Position numbers and translations under genes: made by a program. Positions 6,202 through 14,177 of a DNA stretch of 18,441 bases are shown here, in pieces (positions within the stretch are counted from its first letter, which is position 1; each line of letters opens with the position of its first letter). The notes under the pieces were generated by a model. It did no database searches. It saw only the letters and a program-made list of their open reading frames with translations, and was not told the origin of the DNA. Source of the DNA: Acidobacteriaceae bacterium (lineage in GTDB: Bacteria; Acidobacteriota; Terriglobia; Terriglobales; Acidobacteriaceae). The DNA is taken from the NCBI GenBank assembly GCA_003166055.1, contig PMWR01000407.1, forward strand, positions 1,384-19,824, read 5' to 3'.

Positions 6202-7208
6202 TAGCGCCCCTCCTGGACCAATCTACGAAGCCTGTCGATGGCCCAGTCCAGGTTGGAATAACGGAGTTCCAGAATCGGCACCGTCAGTAGCCGCTCGATC
6301 GTTTGGTACTGCGCCGGAAGTAGTTCCGACGGTGCATGAAGCTGCCGCATGTATTGCCGTGCAACATCCTCGGGATAGGGCACAAGCTCGGGTGGCCCTT
6401 CCACGTGCCGGTTGAGAAAGACAATGAAGTCCGCCTGTGCGGACCGCGCGCAAATCATGTTGGGAAACTTGTCGGTCGCGATCTCAACCGACGGCTTGCC
6501 TGCCGGGTGCGGCGTAAGTTCCTGCACCTCCAGTTCCGGGAACAGCTCCGCGGCGGTGGGCCGGAAGCGAACCTTGTGGCAGTTGCCTATCACCATTCGA
6601 TCTATTCCGCCGATCAACAGATTGCATCCATCGTCGGTCACATAGGTCCATCCGGCTAGTGCGCACGCATAAGACAGCGTAGATTTTCCCGCACCGGCGT
6701 CGCCGCAGAGCAACACCCCGTGTCCCTCCAATGCTACGCAGGCCGCATGCACGCACGTCATATAACGCGTCCTGATGTGTATCGCCACCCCTGTATCGAG
6801 AAAGAAGCCTCGCACGTATAACCTGTGCCTCAAGGCCGCATGTGAAACCAGGATTTGCGTTTCGTTCCGGCCCATGTGGACGACGCCGTAGTTATCCGCA
6901 TTGGCCACCCATACCACCGTATGTTCCATCGCATGGTACGACGGAATGGGAGGGCATTCAATCGAGTCGCTCTCCACCACATGCACGTTCACCCGGATCG
7001 GTTCTGTGTTGTATTCGCCTTCGCACATTCCCCATAGCTCATCGCAGTAGGCCAGGATCTGAGGCGAATTCGTGTTAACCTCCACGGGAAATCCCGACGC
7101 GTAGTACATTGCTCGCAGTGAAAGTTCAGGAGCTTCCATCGGGTGCCTGGGAAGGTTGATCGGTCTGGACAAATCGCGCGCAGACTCAATCTCAGCAATC
7201 GTCGTCAT
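6201..7208 (-). CDS. HPr kinase/phosphorylase-like P-loop protein (HprK-like serine kinase)
   Basis: The product has 335 residues, cytoplasmic. The Walker A motif GDAGAGKS (169-176) lies in the context GHGVLLCGDAGAGKSTLSYA, followed by TYVTDDG (188-194), whose acidic pair matches the position expected in HprK-type kinases. The N-terminal 150 residues are unlike the classical HprK sensor domain, and a PTS context is absent. It thus belongs with the HprK-like proteins found in polysaccharide and lasso-peptide clusters, where related enzymes phosphorylate small-molecule or peptide hydroxyls. The real substrate here is unknown. The ATG at 7208 has AAGGA at good spacing and lies 30 bp after the TonB receptor stop. 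The downstream MFS start overlaps its stop, so all three form one operon. Confidence 0.8.
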   Translation of the reverse strand: MTTIAEIESARDLSRPINLPRHPMEAPELSLRAMYYASGFPVEVNTNSPQILAYCDELWGMCEGEYNTEPIRVNVHVVESDSIECPPIPSYHAMEHTVVWVANADNYGVVHMGRNETQILVSHAALRHRLYVRGFFLDTGVAIHIRTRYMTCVHAACVALEGHGVLLCGDAGAGKSTLSYACALAGWTYVTDDGCNLLIGGIDRMVIGNCHKVRFRPTAAELFPELEVQELTPHPAGKPSVEIATDKFPNMICARSAQADFIVFLNRHVEGPPELVPYPEDVARQYMRQLHAPSELLPAQYQTIERLLTVPILELRYSNLDWAIDRLRRLVQEGR

Positions 7209-7238
7209 TCAGGTTCCTTTCTGGAAGTTTGCGGATGA

Positions 7239-10200
7239 TCAGAACAGGTACTTTACTGCGAACTGGATAATGCGGGGATTCGCGATGGTTGAGGAGATCA
7301 AGCCAAACGAAGGATTCAGGTTGGCTGGACCGGTGGGAGTCGCGGTGTAATCCACGCCGTTATTGGGGCTGCCGAATTGTGGCGTGTTGGTCAAGTTGAA
7401 GAACTCTGCCCGGAAGCGGAAGCTCTTGGACTCTCTTACGGGAATCACGCGTTCCACCGCCATGTCCAGGTTATGCTGGCCAGGACCACGCACAATGCCG
7501 ACGCCGCTGTCGCCGAAGTCCGTGTCGTTGGGGCCGGTGCCATTCGGAGCCTCCGGCGCAATGGTAAATGCGTTTTGGGTGAGGTAACCGTTTTGCACGC
7601 GCGAAAAAAGAGAACCTTGTGTGGAGGGATTCACTCCCGTTCTCTCCGCACGGTTTTCAAAGTTGCCGTAAACCGCGCCGGCGTTGAAGTCCATGATGGT
7701 GAGCGCATTGCCCGACTGGATCACCGAGATGCCTGAGAACTGCCAGTCGCTGAGCATAATCCGGGCCAGAGCGGGTGCGGACTGGAACCTGGGCGTCTGC
7801 CAGGTAAAGTTCATCACCGCCCTCTGCGCGCGGTCAAAGTCCGTCAACCCATATGCTTGCCGCGGATTATTCTGGCTGTTCGTGAGCAAAAACAATTCGT
7901 ACAGATTGCTTCCACCCGAACCGCTGGTCTCGTCCAGGCTCTTGGACCAGGTATAGCTTCCCTGGAACTGAAACCCATGAGCGAAGCGCCTGACAATGCT
8001 GCTCTGCAATGAGTTGTAATTCGCGATGAAGTTCGACTGCGTAAACAGCGAACCCTCGCTGATACCGGCAAACGGCAGCCGGTTGGTCACATTGTTGACC
8101 GAATTCGTCGTCTGACCGCCTATCCGATTCTGCGGACTAGCCAGAAGCGCCTGATCGAATTCGATCTGCCCCGGCCGGTGCAGCGAACGCGTTCCCACAT
8201 AACCAACCTGTAGCACATAATCCTTCGCAAAAGCATACTGCACGTTCAGGTTATACTCCTGTGTCCGAGAGTCCACGAGGTTCGGATCCGTCCCCTGGAG
8301 GAACGGCACCGACGTCGGAGTGCGCGGTATGAAGATCGGATAGCTTGAATCCGGCAGCACCAGAGGAACGAAGGGACTCTGCAAAGTCGCTGCCCCATTG
8401 GCAGCGCCCGACACGATCTGCAGCGTTGAAAACGGCGGCTGTCCAAGTGTCGCCTCCGCAATGTTGCCCGAGTGCTCGTCATAGTAAATGCCGTATCCAC
8501 CGCGCAACACCAACAGCGGCTTTTCTGTCATCTGCCACGCAAATCCAAGCCTTGGCGATATGTCTCCGAGCGGTGTCTTCCAAAATCCCGGCATAGTCGT
8601 CCTGACTACGCCTGTGGGGATCGTGCCCGGAAGATTAGAAGGCACAGTGAATCCACTGAATGATCCCGTAGCTGAAACATGCCCTGTCGCGATAGCCGGG
8701 TCGAAGTTTGCCAACCGCCCGTTAATGTCCGTCGGAGCGCCGAAGATTTCGTACCTCAGTCCGGCATTCACAGTCAGATGCTGCGCCAGCTTGATGTCGT
8801 CCTGCGCGAAGCCGGCAAAGTCCGTGTACCGCTCGTCCCTGCGGAAGATGCCTCCTCCCGCCTGACTCCCCGTTACATTGCTGAGTCCGGTCGGGCTGCC
8901 ATTCTGCGATGCGCTCTGCCCCAGCAGAAAGTCGTCGAAGGTTGCGATTTGGAGCAGGCCGCTCGTCTCCTCCGGCTGATCCTCATCCACCTCGTTCCGC
9001 TTGAATTCAACGCCGAATCGTGCGTTGTGACGACCGCGGGTCAGCGCAGCCGTGTCCTGCCATACATACGTGTTTGTCACCTGCCACGACGCAGGGATGC
9101 TCGGCGCGCCGATCGTGAACAGCCCACCGATCGACAGTCCTGGGGCGCCGGAGGTCGGGCTCACGATGCCCGTCGTCGTTCCTTCCCCGATTGCCGATGC
9201 CAGAAGCGGGCTCTGGCTCGCCATCAGCCCGTCGTATCGCATGTATCCAAACCGCGCGATATTAACCAGCCTGGAGTTGAAGATGTGCGTATCCGTGAGC
9301 ACAAACATCGTATTGCGGGCTAGTCCATTACTCCCCCAGCCCGGAAGGTTCGGCCCATCCTCGGAAAATGGCATGGTCTCGGTCGCGTGCGAGTAAAAAA
9401 ACCGGCCAGCGAGGGTATTTTTCGGGGTAAGAGTCTGGTCGATATCGGAGGTGAACTGGTTTTCCCAGTAGTACGCCGGCGGCGCAAACGTCGACTGCCC
9501 CAATGGCAACTGGCGGAGTTCGTGCTCGGCAGCGCTGCCTGTGGACTGGGTATGGCCAATTGACCACTTGGCAGCTTCGCGTTCAGGATCGCCAGCGCCA
9601 CGGGGTTGATGTTTGACCCGTCGCATGCCACCTGCGTCCCGCCCGCCTGAGTCAGATATCCGGTCGCCTCCTGGTTCGCAGAGTCCAGGTGCCCGGCCGG
9701 GCAGAACTGTGCCCCGAGAGCCGCCGCCGAGCGGCCGGAGGTCAATTGCGGCAATGTGGCCGTCTGTGCGCCACCCAGACCATTTGCCTGGGTCGACCCC
9801 TGGTACTCAACGAAGAAAAATGTCTTATCCCTCACGATTGGCCCGCCAACTGTCGCGCCAAACTGGTTCTGCTTCAGCTCTGCTCGCGGCTGGCCATCGG
9901 TTTTTGAAAAGAAGTCGTTCGCATTGAAGATATTGTTGCGTACGAACTCCCAGGTGCTTCCGTGGAGGCTGTTCGTCCCGCCCTTGCTCACGAGGTCAAC
10001 GTTCGCGCCGGACCCGCGTCCGTACGCGGCATCGAAGTTGGCCGTCTGCACACGGAACTCCTGGATCGAGTCCGGTGCCGGAATGGCCGTGCCCACCTCT
10101 TCACCGGCGTTGACGGCTGAGTTTTCCGCCAGGTTATTCGCGTCAATGCCGTTGAACTGGATATTGTTGGCCGTCGTCTTGCCACCATTGGAGGCCACAT

Positions 10201-10747
10201 TCTGAGAGCCGTTTCCCAGCGCCGCCGCAGTCGGAAGCGGCACCACCACGCCCGATGAAAGCCCCAGGATCTGCGTATAGTTGCGGTTCGAGAGCGGCAG
10301 CGCCTGAATCGCCGTATCGTCCACGAGCCCTCCCAACGTCGAAGTTTCCAACTCGGCCAACTCTGCATCGCTCGCCACCTGTATGCTCACGCTCGCTCCA
10401 GCAATCGTTAGCTTCACGTTCAGGGAGGTCGTTTCGCTCACCGTTACCTGGATCGATTGAAAACTTTTCCCGGCAAACCCTTTTGCCTCCACCGTCACCG
10501 TGTAGCGCCCCGGCAGCAGCAAAGGCACGCGAAATACGCCCTCTGCCGTTGTGATCACTGAGCGCGATGCGTGGGTCTCTTCATTTACCGACAGCACCTC
10601 AGCGTTGGCAATCGCCCGATTCGAAGGGTCGAAGACCACACCGGAAATGGCGCCTGTCCCCGGCGTCTGCCCAAATGCTTTCACCGTCAGAACAAACGCG
10701 CAAATTGTCCATAAAACCAAATAGTGTCGCAGCGAACTGGTCTTCAT
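7239..10747 (-). CDS. TonB-dependent receptor (Oar-like) with N-terminal carboxypeptidase-regulatory-like domain; frameshifted
   Basis: The true start is taken as ATG 10745-10747, where a signal peptide begins (MKTSSLRHYLVLWTICAFVL, cleavage likely after AFG at 26); an in-frame GTG at 10807 would only add a non-hydrophobic leader. Residues about 31-115 are a carboxypeptidase-regulatory-like/Cna-B beta sandwich (AISGVVFDPSNRAIANAEV). A plug domain follows (IQEFRVQTANFDAAYGRGSG), then a large barrel ending in the typical aromatic IQFAVKYLF. The reading frame changes near 9512: the upstream frame runs to about PSTNSA and the downstream frame resumes at QLPLGQSTF. The total of 3509 bases is one short of a whole number of codons, so one missing base restores about 1169 residues, normal for this family. 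It may be a recent pseudogene or a sequence error. The probable role is outer-membrane uptake of a large substrate such as a glycan or peptide. Confidence 0.88.
9505..9520 (-). other. Frameshift site in the TonB-dependent receptor gene
   Basis: On the coding strand the sequence here is AACTCCGCCAGTTGCC. The upstream frame reads AAC TCC GCC, the downstream frame reads CAG TTG CCA, so one base is missing (or a -1 slip is needed) around the CCGCC run. On both sides the correct frame is recognisable by family-like sequence. No classical X XXY YYZ slippery heptamer is present, which argues against programmed frameshifting. Confidence 0.75.
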
Positions 10748-10810
10748 GCAGTTGTCTCTCAAAGATTGATCTTCCTTTGAGGCTGAGTATGAAGAAATCG
10801 CCGCCACGAA

Positions 10811-10828
10811 TTGTTATCGACTTGTCAT
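10811..10828 (+). promoter_or_regulatory. Two-unit PhoB-like box, TTGTTAT-N4-TTGTCAT
   Basis: TTGTTAT (10811-10817) and TTGTCAT (10822-10828) are direct repeats at 11-bp spacing, 64 bp upstream of the TonB receptor start. On the plus strand the half-sites point toward the flippase gene. The spacing and sequence match the other boxes in this window. Closeness to the receptor start would also suit control of that gene. Confidence 0.45.
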
Positions 10829-11084
10829 TCTTTTGCACCGTTCTATGCGGATTGTCCGGAAAACCCGGCGCGCATCCAAATTTCCCTCTTCCAAGACAAG
10901 GGCAATCTCGTGTCGCAAATAGCTGATAAGCGGGGAGGTCGCCGATCTGGATGCGGTATTGGGCTTGGCAGCGCCTGATTGGAGATTTGATGGGTAAAGA
11001 GGGCATTCACTCTCGAACTGGTTTTCCGATGAGGAAACAGGCGGAAATCGGATTCTGTGTGCTGGTAACCGGGCGGTTCCCACA

Positions 11085-11113
11085 GTGACAAACAGATGAC
11101 ATTCATTTGACCG
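11085..11113 (-). promoter_or_regulatory. Three-unit PhoB-like box, GTGACAA-N4-ATGACAT-N4-TTGACCG
   Basis: Units start at 11085, 11096 and 11107, exactly 11 bp apart. The complementary strand reads GGTCAA, ATGTCAT, TTGTCAC in order. The site lies 59 bp upstream of the flippase start, in the orientation facing the 10811-10828 box. The third unit is a weaker match than the first two. Confidence 0.5.
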
Positions 11114-11171
11114 GCCCCTGACACGAGTTCGACGCCCTCTTCGTAAGGTCAGAGTTCAAGGATGGGCACGC

Positions 11172-12521
11172 TTGAGTCAACGCGCAGCAAACCTGAAAAA
11201 CCAGATCTCGAATGCGATTTTTGGAGTGCTCGACTACCTGGCTTACCCCCTGGGGATGCTTGCCATTGCTCCACTCGCGCTCAGGAGTTTGGGGACCGAT
11301 CGATATGGCATATGGATGATTGCCGTTTCTACCATCAGCACGGGAGCCATTGTTGCATCGGGGTTCGGCGATGCAAATATCCGCATCGTGGCCATGCAGC
11401 GAGCGACCGGCAATCATGAAAATGTCATTCGTGCGGTACGCAGCACCATGGGCATCCACCTGTTTCTCGGCTGCGCGCTGGCGATTGCGGGATGGATTCT
11501 TGCGCCCATGGCGGCCATCAAGCTGGTAAGCGCAACTTCCGGACTGCGAGCCGATTGCCTGTGGACCCTCCGCATCGCCTGCCTGCTCATTCCGGTGCGC
11601 GCCATTGAAAGCGTTTGCGTCAGCACCCAACGGGCTTATGAACGATATGGAAGCGCCCTCAGGATCAGTGCCATTGCGCGCCTTGTGTGCCTGGCCTGCG
11701 CCGGAGTGCTGCCGTTTATCGCGCACACGGTGGTCAGCATTCTGGTAGCAACCCTCCTGATCTCGGCGTATGGAGTGTGGCTCCAGATTGCACAACTTCG
11801 CACGCTGCTGGATGCCGATGACTTGCTGCCGGCTCTCGATCGCGAAACGACGCGGGCCCTGTTATCTTTCGGTGTGTTTGCCTGGATTCAAGCGGTCTCC
11901 GGCCTGGTGTTCGGGCAGTTGGACAGACTGATTGCCGGCATCGCTTTCGGAGCGGCCGCCGTGGCGGCATATTCAATTTGCGTGCAAATGTCTCAGCCGA
12001 TCTATGGGTTGGTCGCGGCCGGATTGCACTTCCTGTTTCCGCGCCTTTCGGTTCAACACGCGCTGGATGACCGGGCAGGCGTACGTCGGACGGTTCTGCT
12101 GGGCTTCTGCGCCAACCTGCTGATTGTGGTCCTTGGCGCTTCGGTTGTGCTTGCGTTCGGGCCAGCAATTCTTTCGAGGTTAGCCGGGGTTGAACTTGCG
12201 CATCAATGTGCGCCGCTTCTTCCAGTCATTGTCTGGAGCACAGCGTTCTCAGGCCTTGGAGTCGCTGGAGCCTATTCGATGCTGGCTCTGGGCCGGGCAA
12301 AGACATTGACCTGCTTCACACTGGCGGGCGGCATACTCATGAGCATCTCAATGAGTTGGCTCGCAAGACGTTATGGCCTGCAGGGAATGGCATGGAGCCG
12401 CATGCTCTATGGGCCAATCACCTGCATGGTCTACATCCCGCTCGTGGTGTTTCTCAACAGTCGTTCCAAATGTAGGTCTTATTCCGCATTTTCAACGGCA
12501 CTTTACGAGGAGGCGCAATGA
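11172..12521 (+). CDS. Polysaccharide flippase (Wzx/MATE-like lipopolysaccharide biosynthesis protein)
   Basis: The product has 449 residues of highly hydrophobic sequence with about 12-14 membrane helices. The start is a TTG (11172-11174) with AAGGA about nine bases upstream; the next in-frame Met is about 30 residues in and would remove the first helix. The N-terminal pattern (LKNQISNAIFGVLDYLAYPLG, then GTDRYGIWMIA) matches the polysaccharide-exporter branch of the MVF/MATE superfamily, which flips undecaprenyl-linked oligosaccharides across the inner membrane. A second recognisable segment is GQLDRLIAGIAFGAAAVAAYS near the middle. The stop overlaps the next ATG in ATGA, coupling it to a WecG-type glycosyltransferase, as expected for a surface-polysaccharide operon. 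The sugar specificity is unknown. Confidence 0.85.
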   Translation: MSQRAANLKNQISNAIFGVLDYLAYPLGMLAIAPLALRSLGTDRYGIWMIAVSTISTGAIVASGFGDANIRIVAMQRATGNHENVIRAVRSTMGIHLFLGCALAIAGWILAPMAAIKLVSATSGLRADCLWTLRIACLLIPVRAIESVCVSTQRAYERYGSALRISAIARLVCLACAGVLPFIAHTVVSILVATLLISAYGVWLQIAQLRTLLDADDLLPALDRETTRALLSFGVFAWIQAVSGLVFGQLDRLIAGIAFGAAAVAAYSICVQMSQPIYGLVAAGLHFLFPRLSVQHALDDRAGVRRTVLLGFCANLLIVVLGASVVLAFGPAILSRLAGVELAHQCAPLLPVIVWSTAFSGLGVAGAYSMLALGRAKTLTCFTLAGGILMSISMSWLARRYGLQGMAWSRMLYGPITCMVYIPLVVFLNSRSKCRSYSAFSTALYEEAQ

Positions 12522-13504
12522 GCCGGATATCGCACCACACCGCGGCACCGATGCTTGAGCGATGCGCCGGCCACCAAGGCGGGGAGTTTCTCACGGCATC
12601 CCTTGGTCCCTGTGCCAATGTGCTTGGCATTGCCGTTGAGGCGCTGAATCTGGAGGGGGCGCTTGCGCGCGTGGCGCAAATTCTTCGATCCGGCAGGAGG
12701 GGCTACGTGTGCGCAGTCGGAGTGCATGGAATCCTTGAGGCACGGCGCAACCCAGATGTGGCCCAGGCTTATGCCGAAGCGGCCCTTGCGATTCCCGACG
12801 GCACGCCGACGGTTTGGGTCGGCCGGCTACAGAAACATGCTTCGATGGATCATGTCACGGGGCCTTCACTAATGCAGGAGGTTTTCAGCCGGGAAGAATT
12901 TGCAGGCTATAGCCACTTCTTTTATGGAGGAAAAGAGGGCGTTGCCGGCGAACTCGCGGCAAATATGGTTCGCCAATTTCCGTGGACGCGCATTGCCGGC
13001 ACTTACACACCTCCTTTTCGCGAGTTGACCGCTGCGGAAGAGAGTGATCTTGCGCAGACCATCAGGGCGTGCAAGCCGGACCTCGTCTGGGTAGGAATCG
13101 GCACACCGAGACAGGACCTCTTCATGCGCAGGATGCTGCCGCTCCTGGAGACGCGCCTAATGCTCGGTGTGGGAGCGGCATTCGATTTTCACACTGGCCG
13201 GCTCAAGAAATGCGCCCCGTGGGTGAAGAAAATGGGATTCCATTGGTTGCACCGGCTGCTGCAGGATCCAAAGCGCCTATGGCGCCGCAACGTGGGCAAC
13301 GCGGCATTTCTGTGGCACATCGCCCTGCAACTGGCGGGACTGAAGGTTTATCGCCTGCCCGCGCGGCCCGCAATCTCTCAAGTAGAAAGTTTATTCCCAT
13401 GCGATTCATCGGCCATGACAAGGGAATCGAGCCAATCATCTTCGGTCAGTAATCAGGCTTGGGAGGCTGCGCATACGGTTGGCCGAATTTGTTCAGATGA
13501 TTAG
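12518..13504 (+). CDS. WecG/TagA/CpsF family glycosyltransferase
   Basis: The product has 328 residues and starts at the ATG overlapping the flippase stop (ATGA). The family signatures appear in order: VCAVGVHGILEA (64-75), IPDGTPTVWVGR (92-103) with D94 the probable catalytic acid, TGPSLMQEV (114-122), FFYGGKEG (134-141), GTYTPPFREL (161-170), VWVGIGTPRQD (190-200) and GVGAAFDFHTG (217-227). This family adds an N-acetylaminosugar to a lipid-linked sugar in capsule, enterobacterial common antigen or teichoic acid synthesis. It acts as a peripheral membrane enzyme on the cytoplasmic face, so its product could be exported by the flippase. The N-terminal about 30 residues and the Ser-rich tail after about 290 are outside the conserved core. 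The last 59 bases overlap the convergent cupredoxin gene. Confidence 0.92.
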   Translation: MSRISHHTAAPMLERCAGHQGGEFLTASLGPCANVLGIAVEALNLEGALARVAQILRSGRRGYVCAVGVHGILEARRNPDVAQAYAEAALAIPDGTPTVWVGRLQKHASMDHVTGPSLMQEVFSREEFAGYSHFFYGGKEGVAGELAANMVRQFPWTRIAGTYTPPFRELTAAEESDLAQTIRACKPDLVWVGIGTPRQDLFMRRMLPLLETRLMLGVGAAFDFHTGRLKKCAPWVKKMGFHWLHRLLQDPKRLWRRNVGNAAFLWHIALQLAGLKVYRLPARPAISQVESLFPCDSSAMTRESSQSSSVSNQAWEAAHTVGRICSDD

Positions 13505-14177
13505 CCGACTCACGGGAAAGGTCGCGTGCGTCGAGCGAGATCGACTCCGATTTGCCAGGACCGAGATGGACGCGCCGCACCAGGCGATTCAGAGCCGGCT
13601 GCGTAAGGCCTTCGATCCATACGTGAATTTCATACTCGCCGGCGGGAATATTTTCGAGGTGAACATTCTCGTCCTGATCCGCGGTCGCATAATAAGGCGT
13701 GGAGAGCGCAAGCACCACCGCGCTCATCTCGGGGTGAATGTTGCAGAAAATGTAAGATACTCCTTCACGGGAGAAGACCACATCTTTCGACTTTCCCGCT
13801 TCATACAGACCGAGATCGAATCGCTTCCCGTTAAACAGCGAAAAGACGTTGTGAAAGAAAGGATCGGCGTTCGGAAACGCGACCACGCTTCCTACAGGTA
13901 CGACCAGCAGGTGAGGCGTGAACATCCGGTTTTTCTGGATGAGCGTGAAGCGGCCGGGGGGCACGGTCCGACTGGCCGCTTCAGCGGAGACCGGGGTAAG
14001 CCAAAGGACCGCCGCGGGAGGATGACCCTTAAACGGGCGTGGCGCGAGTTCAATGCGAGCATGCAGTTCCGTGACCCTGGGGGGCTGCGCATCCTGCGCC
14101 GTAGTCGGCAGGGGGAGAAGCGCCAACCCGCAGAGCAGGACATGACGAATGCGATTTGGAGTGTGTGCACGCATCAT
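13446..14177 (-). CDS. Exported plastocyanin-like cupredoxin (methylamine-utilization-protein type)
   Basis: The product has 243 residues. The ATG at 14175-14177 shares its A with the porin TGA stop, so this start (or the next ATG) is preferred over an upstream one at 14219 inside the porin gene. A Sec signal peptide covers residues 9-28 (cleavage after TTA or TAQ). A cupredoxin domain spans about 75-160, with type-1 copper ligands H109 (FFHNVFS), C145, H148 and M151 in FCNIHPEM. The C-terminal part (about 160-210, ADQDENVHLENIPAGEYEIHVW) resembles a carboxypeptidase-regulatory-like beta sandwich. In databases such proteins are often labelled methylamine utilization protein, but no methylamine genes are here. 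It is last in a four-gene signalling operon, so it may supply or report a redox or copper signal to the kinase (inference). Its 3' end overlaps the convergent glycosyltransferase gene by 59 bp. Confidence 0.85.
   Translation of the reverse strand: MMRAHTPNRIRHVLLCGLALLPLPTTAQDAQPPRVTELHARIELAPRPFKGHPPAAVLWLTPVSAEAASRTVPPGRFTLIQKNRMFTPHLLVVPVGSVVAFPNADPFFHNVFSLFNGKRFDLGLYEAGKSKDVVFSREGVSYIFCNIHPEMSAVVLALSTPYYATADQDENVHLENIPAGEYEIHVWIEGLTQPALNRLVRRVHLGPGKSESISLDARDLSRESANHLNKFGQPYAQPPKPDY

Larger units (their letters stand above)
10748..11171. promoter_or_regulatory. Divergent regulatory region between the TonB receptor operon and the flippase operon
   Basis: This 424-base gap has no convincing gene. 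It contains PhoB-like repeats at 10811-10828 and 11085-11113, pointing toward each other. A 32-codon ORF at 10990-11088 with GGAG upstream is noted but not supported as a gene. No intrinsic terminator was seen, consistent with a promoter region for both sides. Confidence 0.65.

Noticed and set aside
9505..9520. Programmed -1 frameshift in the TonB receptor gene
   Set aside because: No slippery heptamer or following strong pseudoknot was recognised, and this receptor family is not known for frameshifting.
10990..11088. 32-codon plus-strand ORF with GGAG upstream, considered as a peptide precursor
   Set aside because: It has no leader/core pattern of a known peptide family, is very short, and its 3' end runs into the PhoB-like box, so chance is the simpler explanation.
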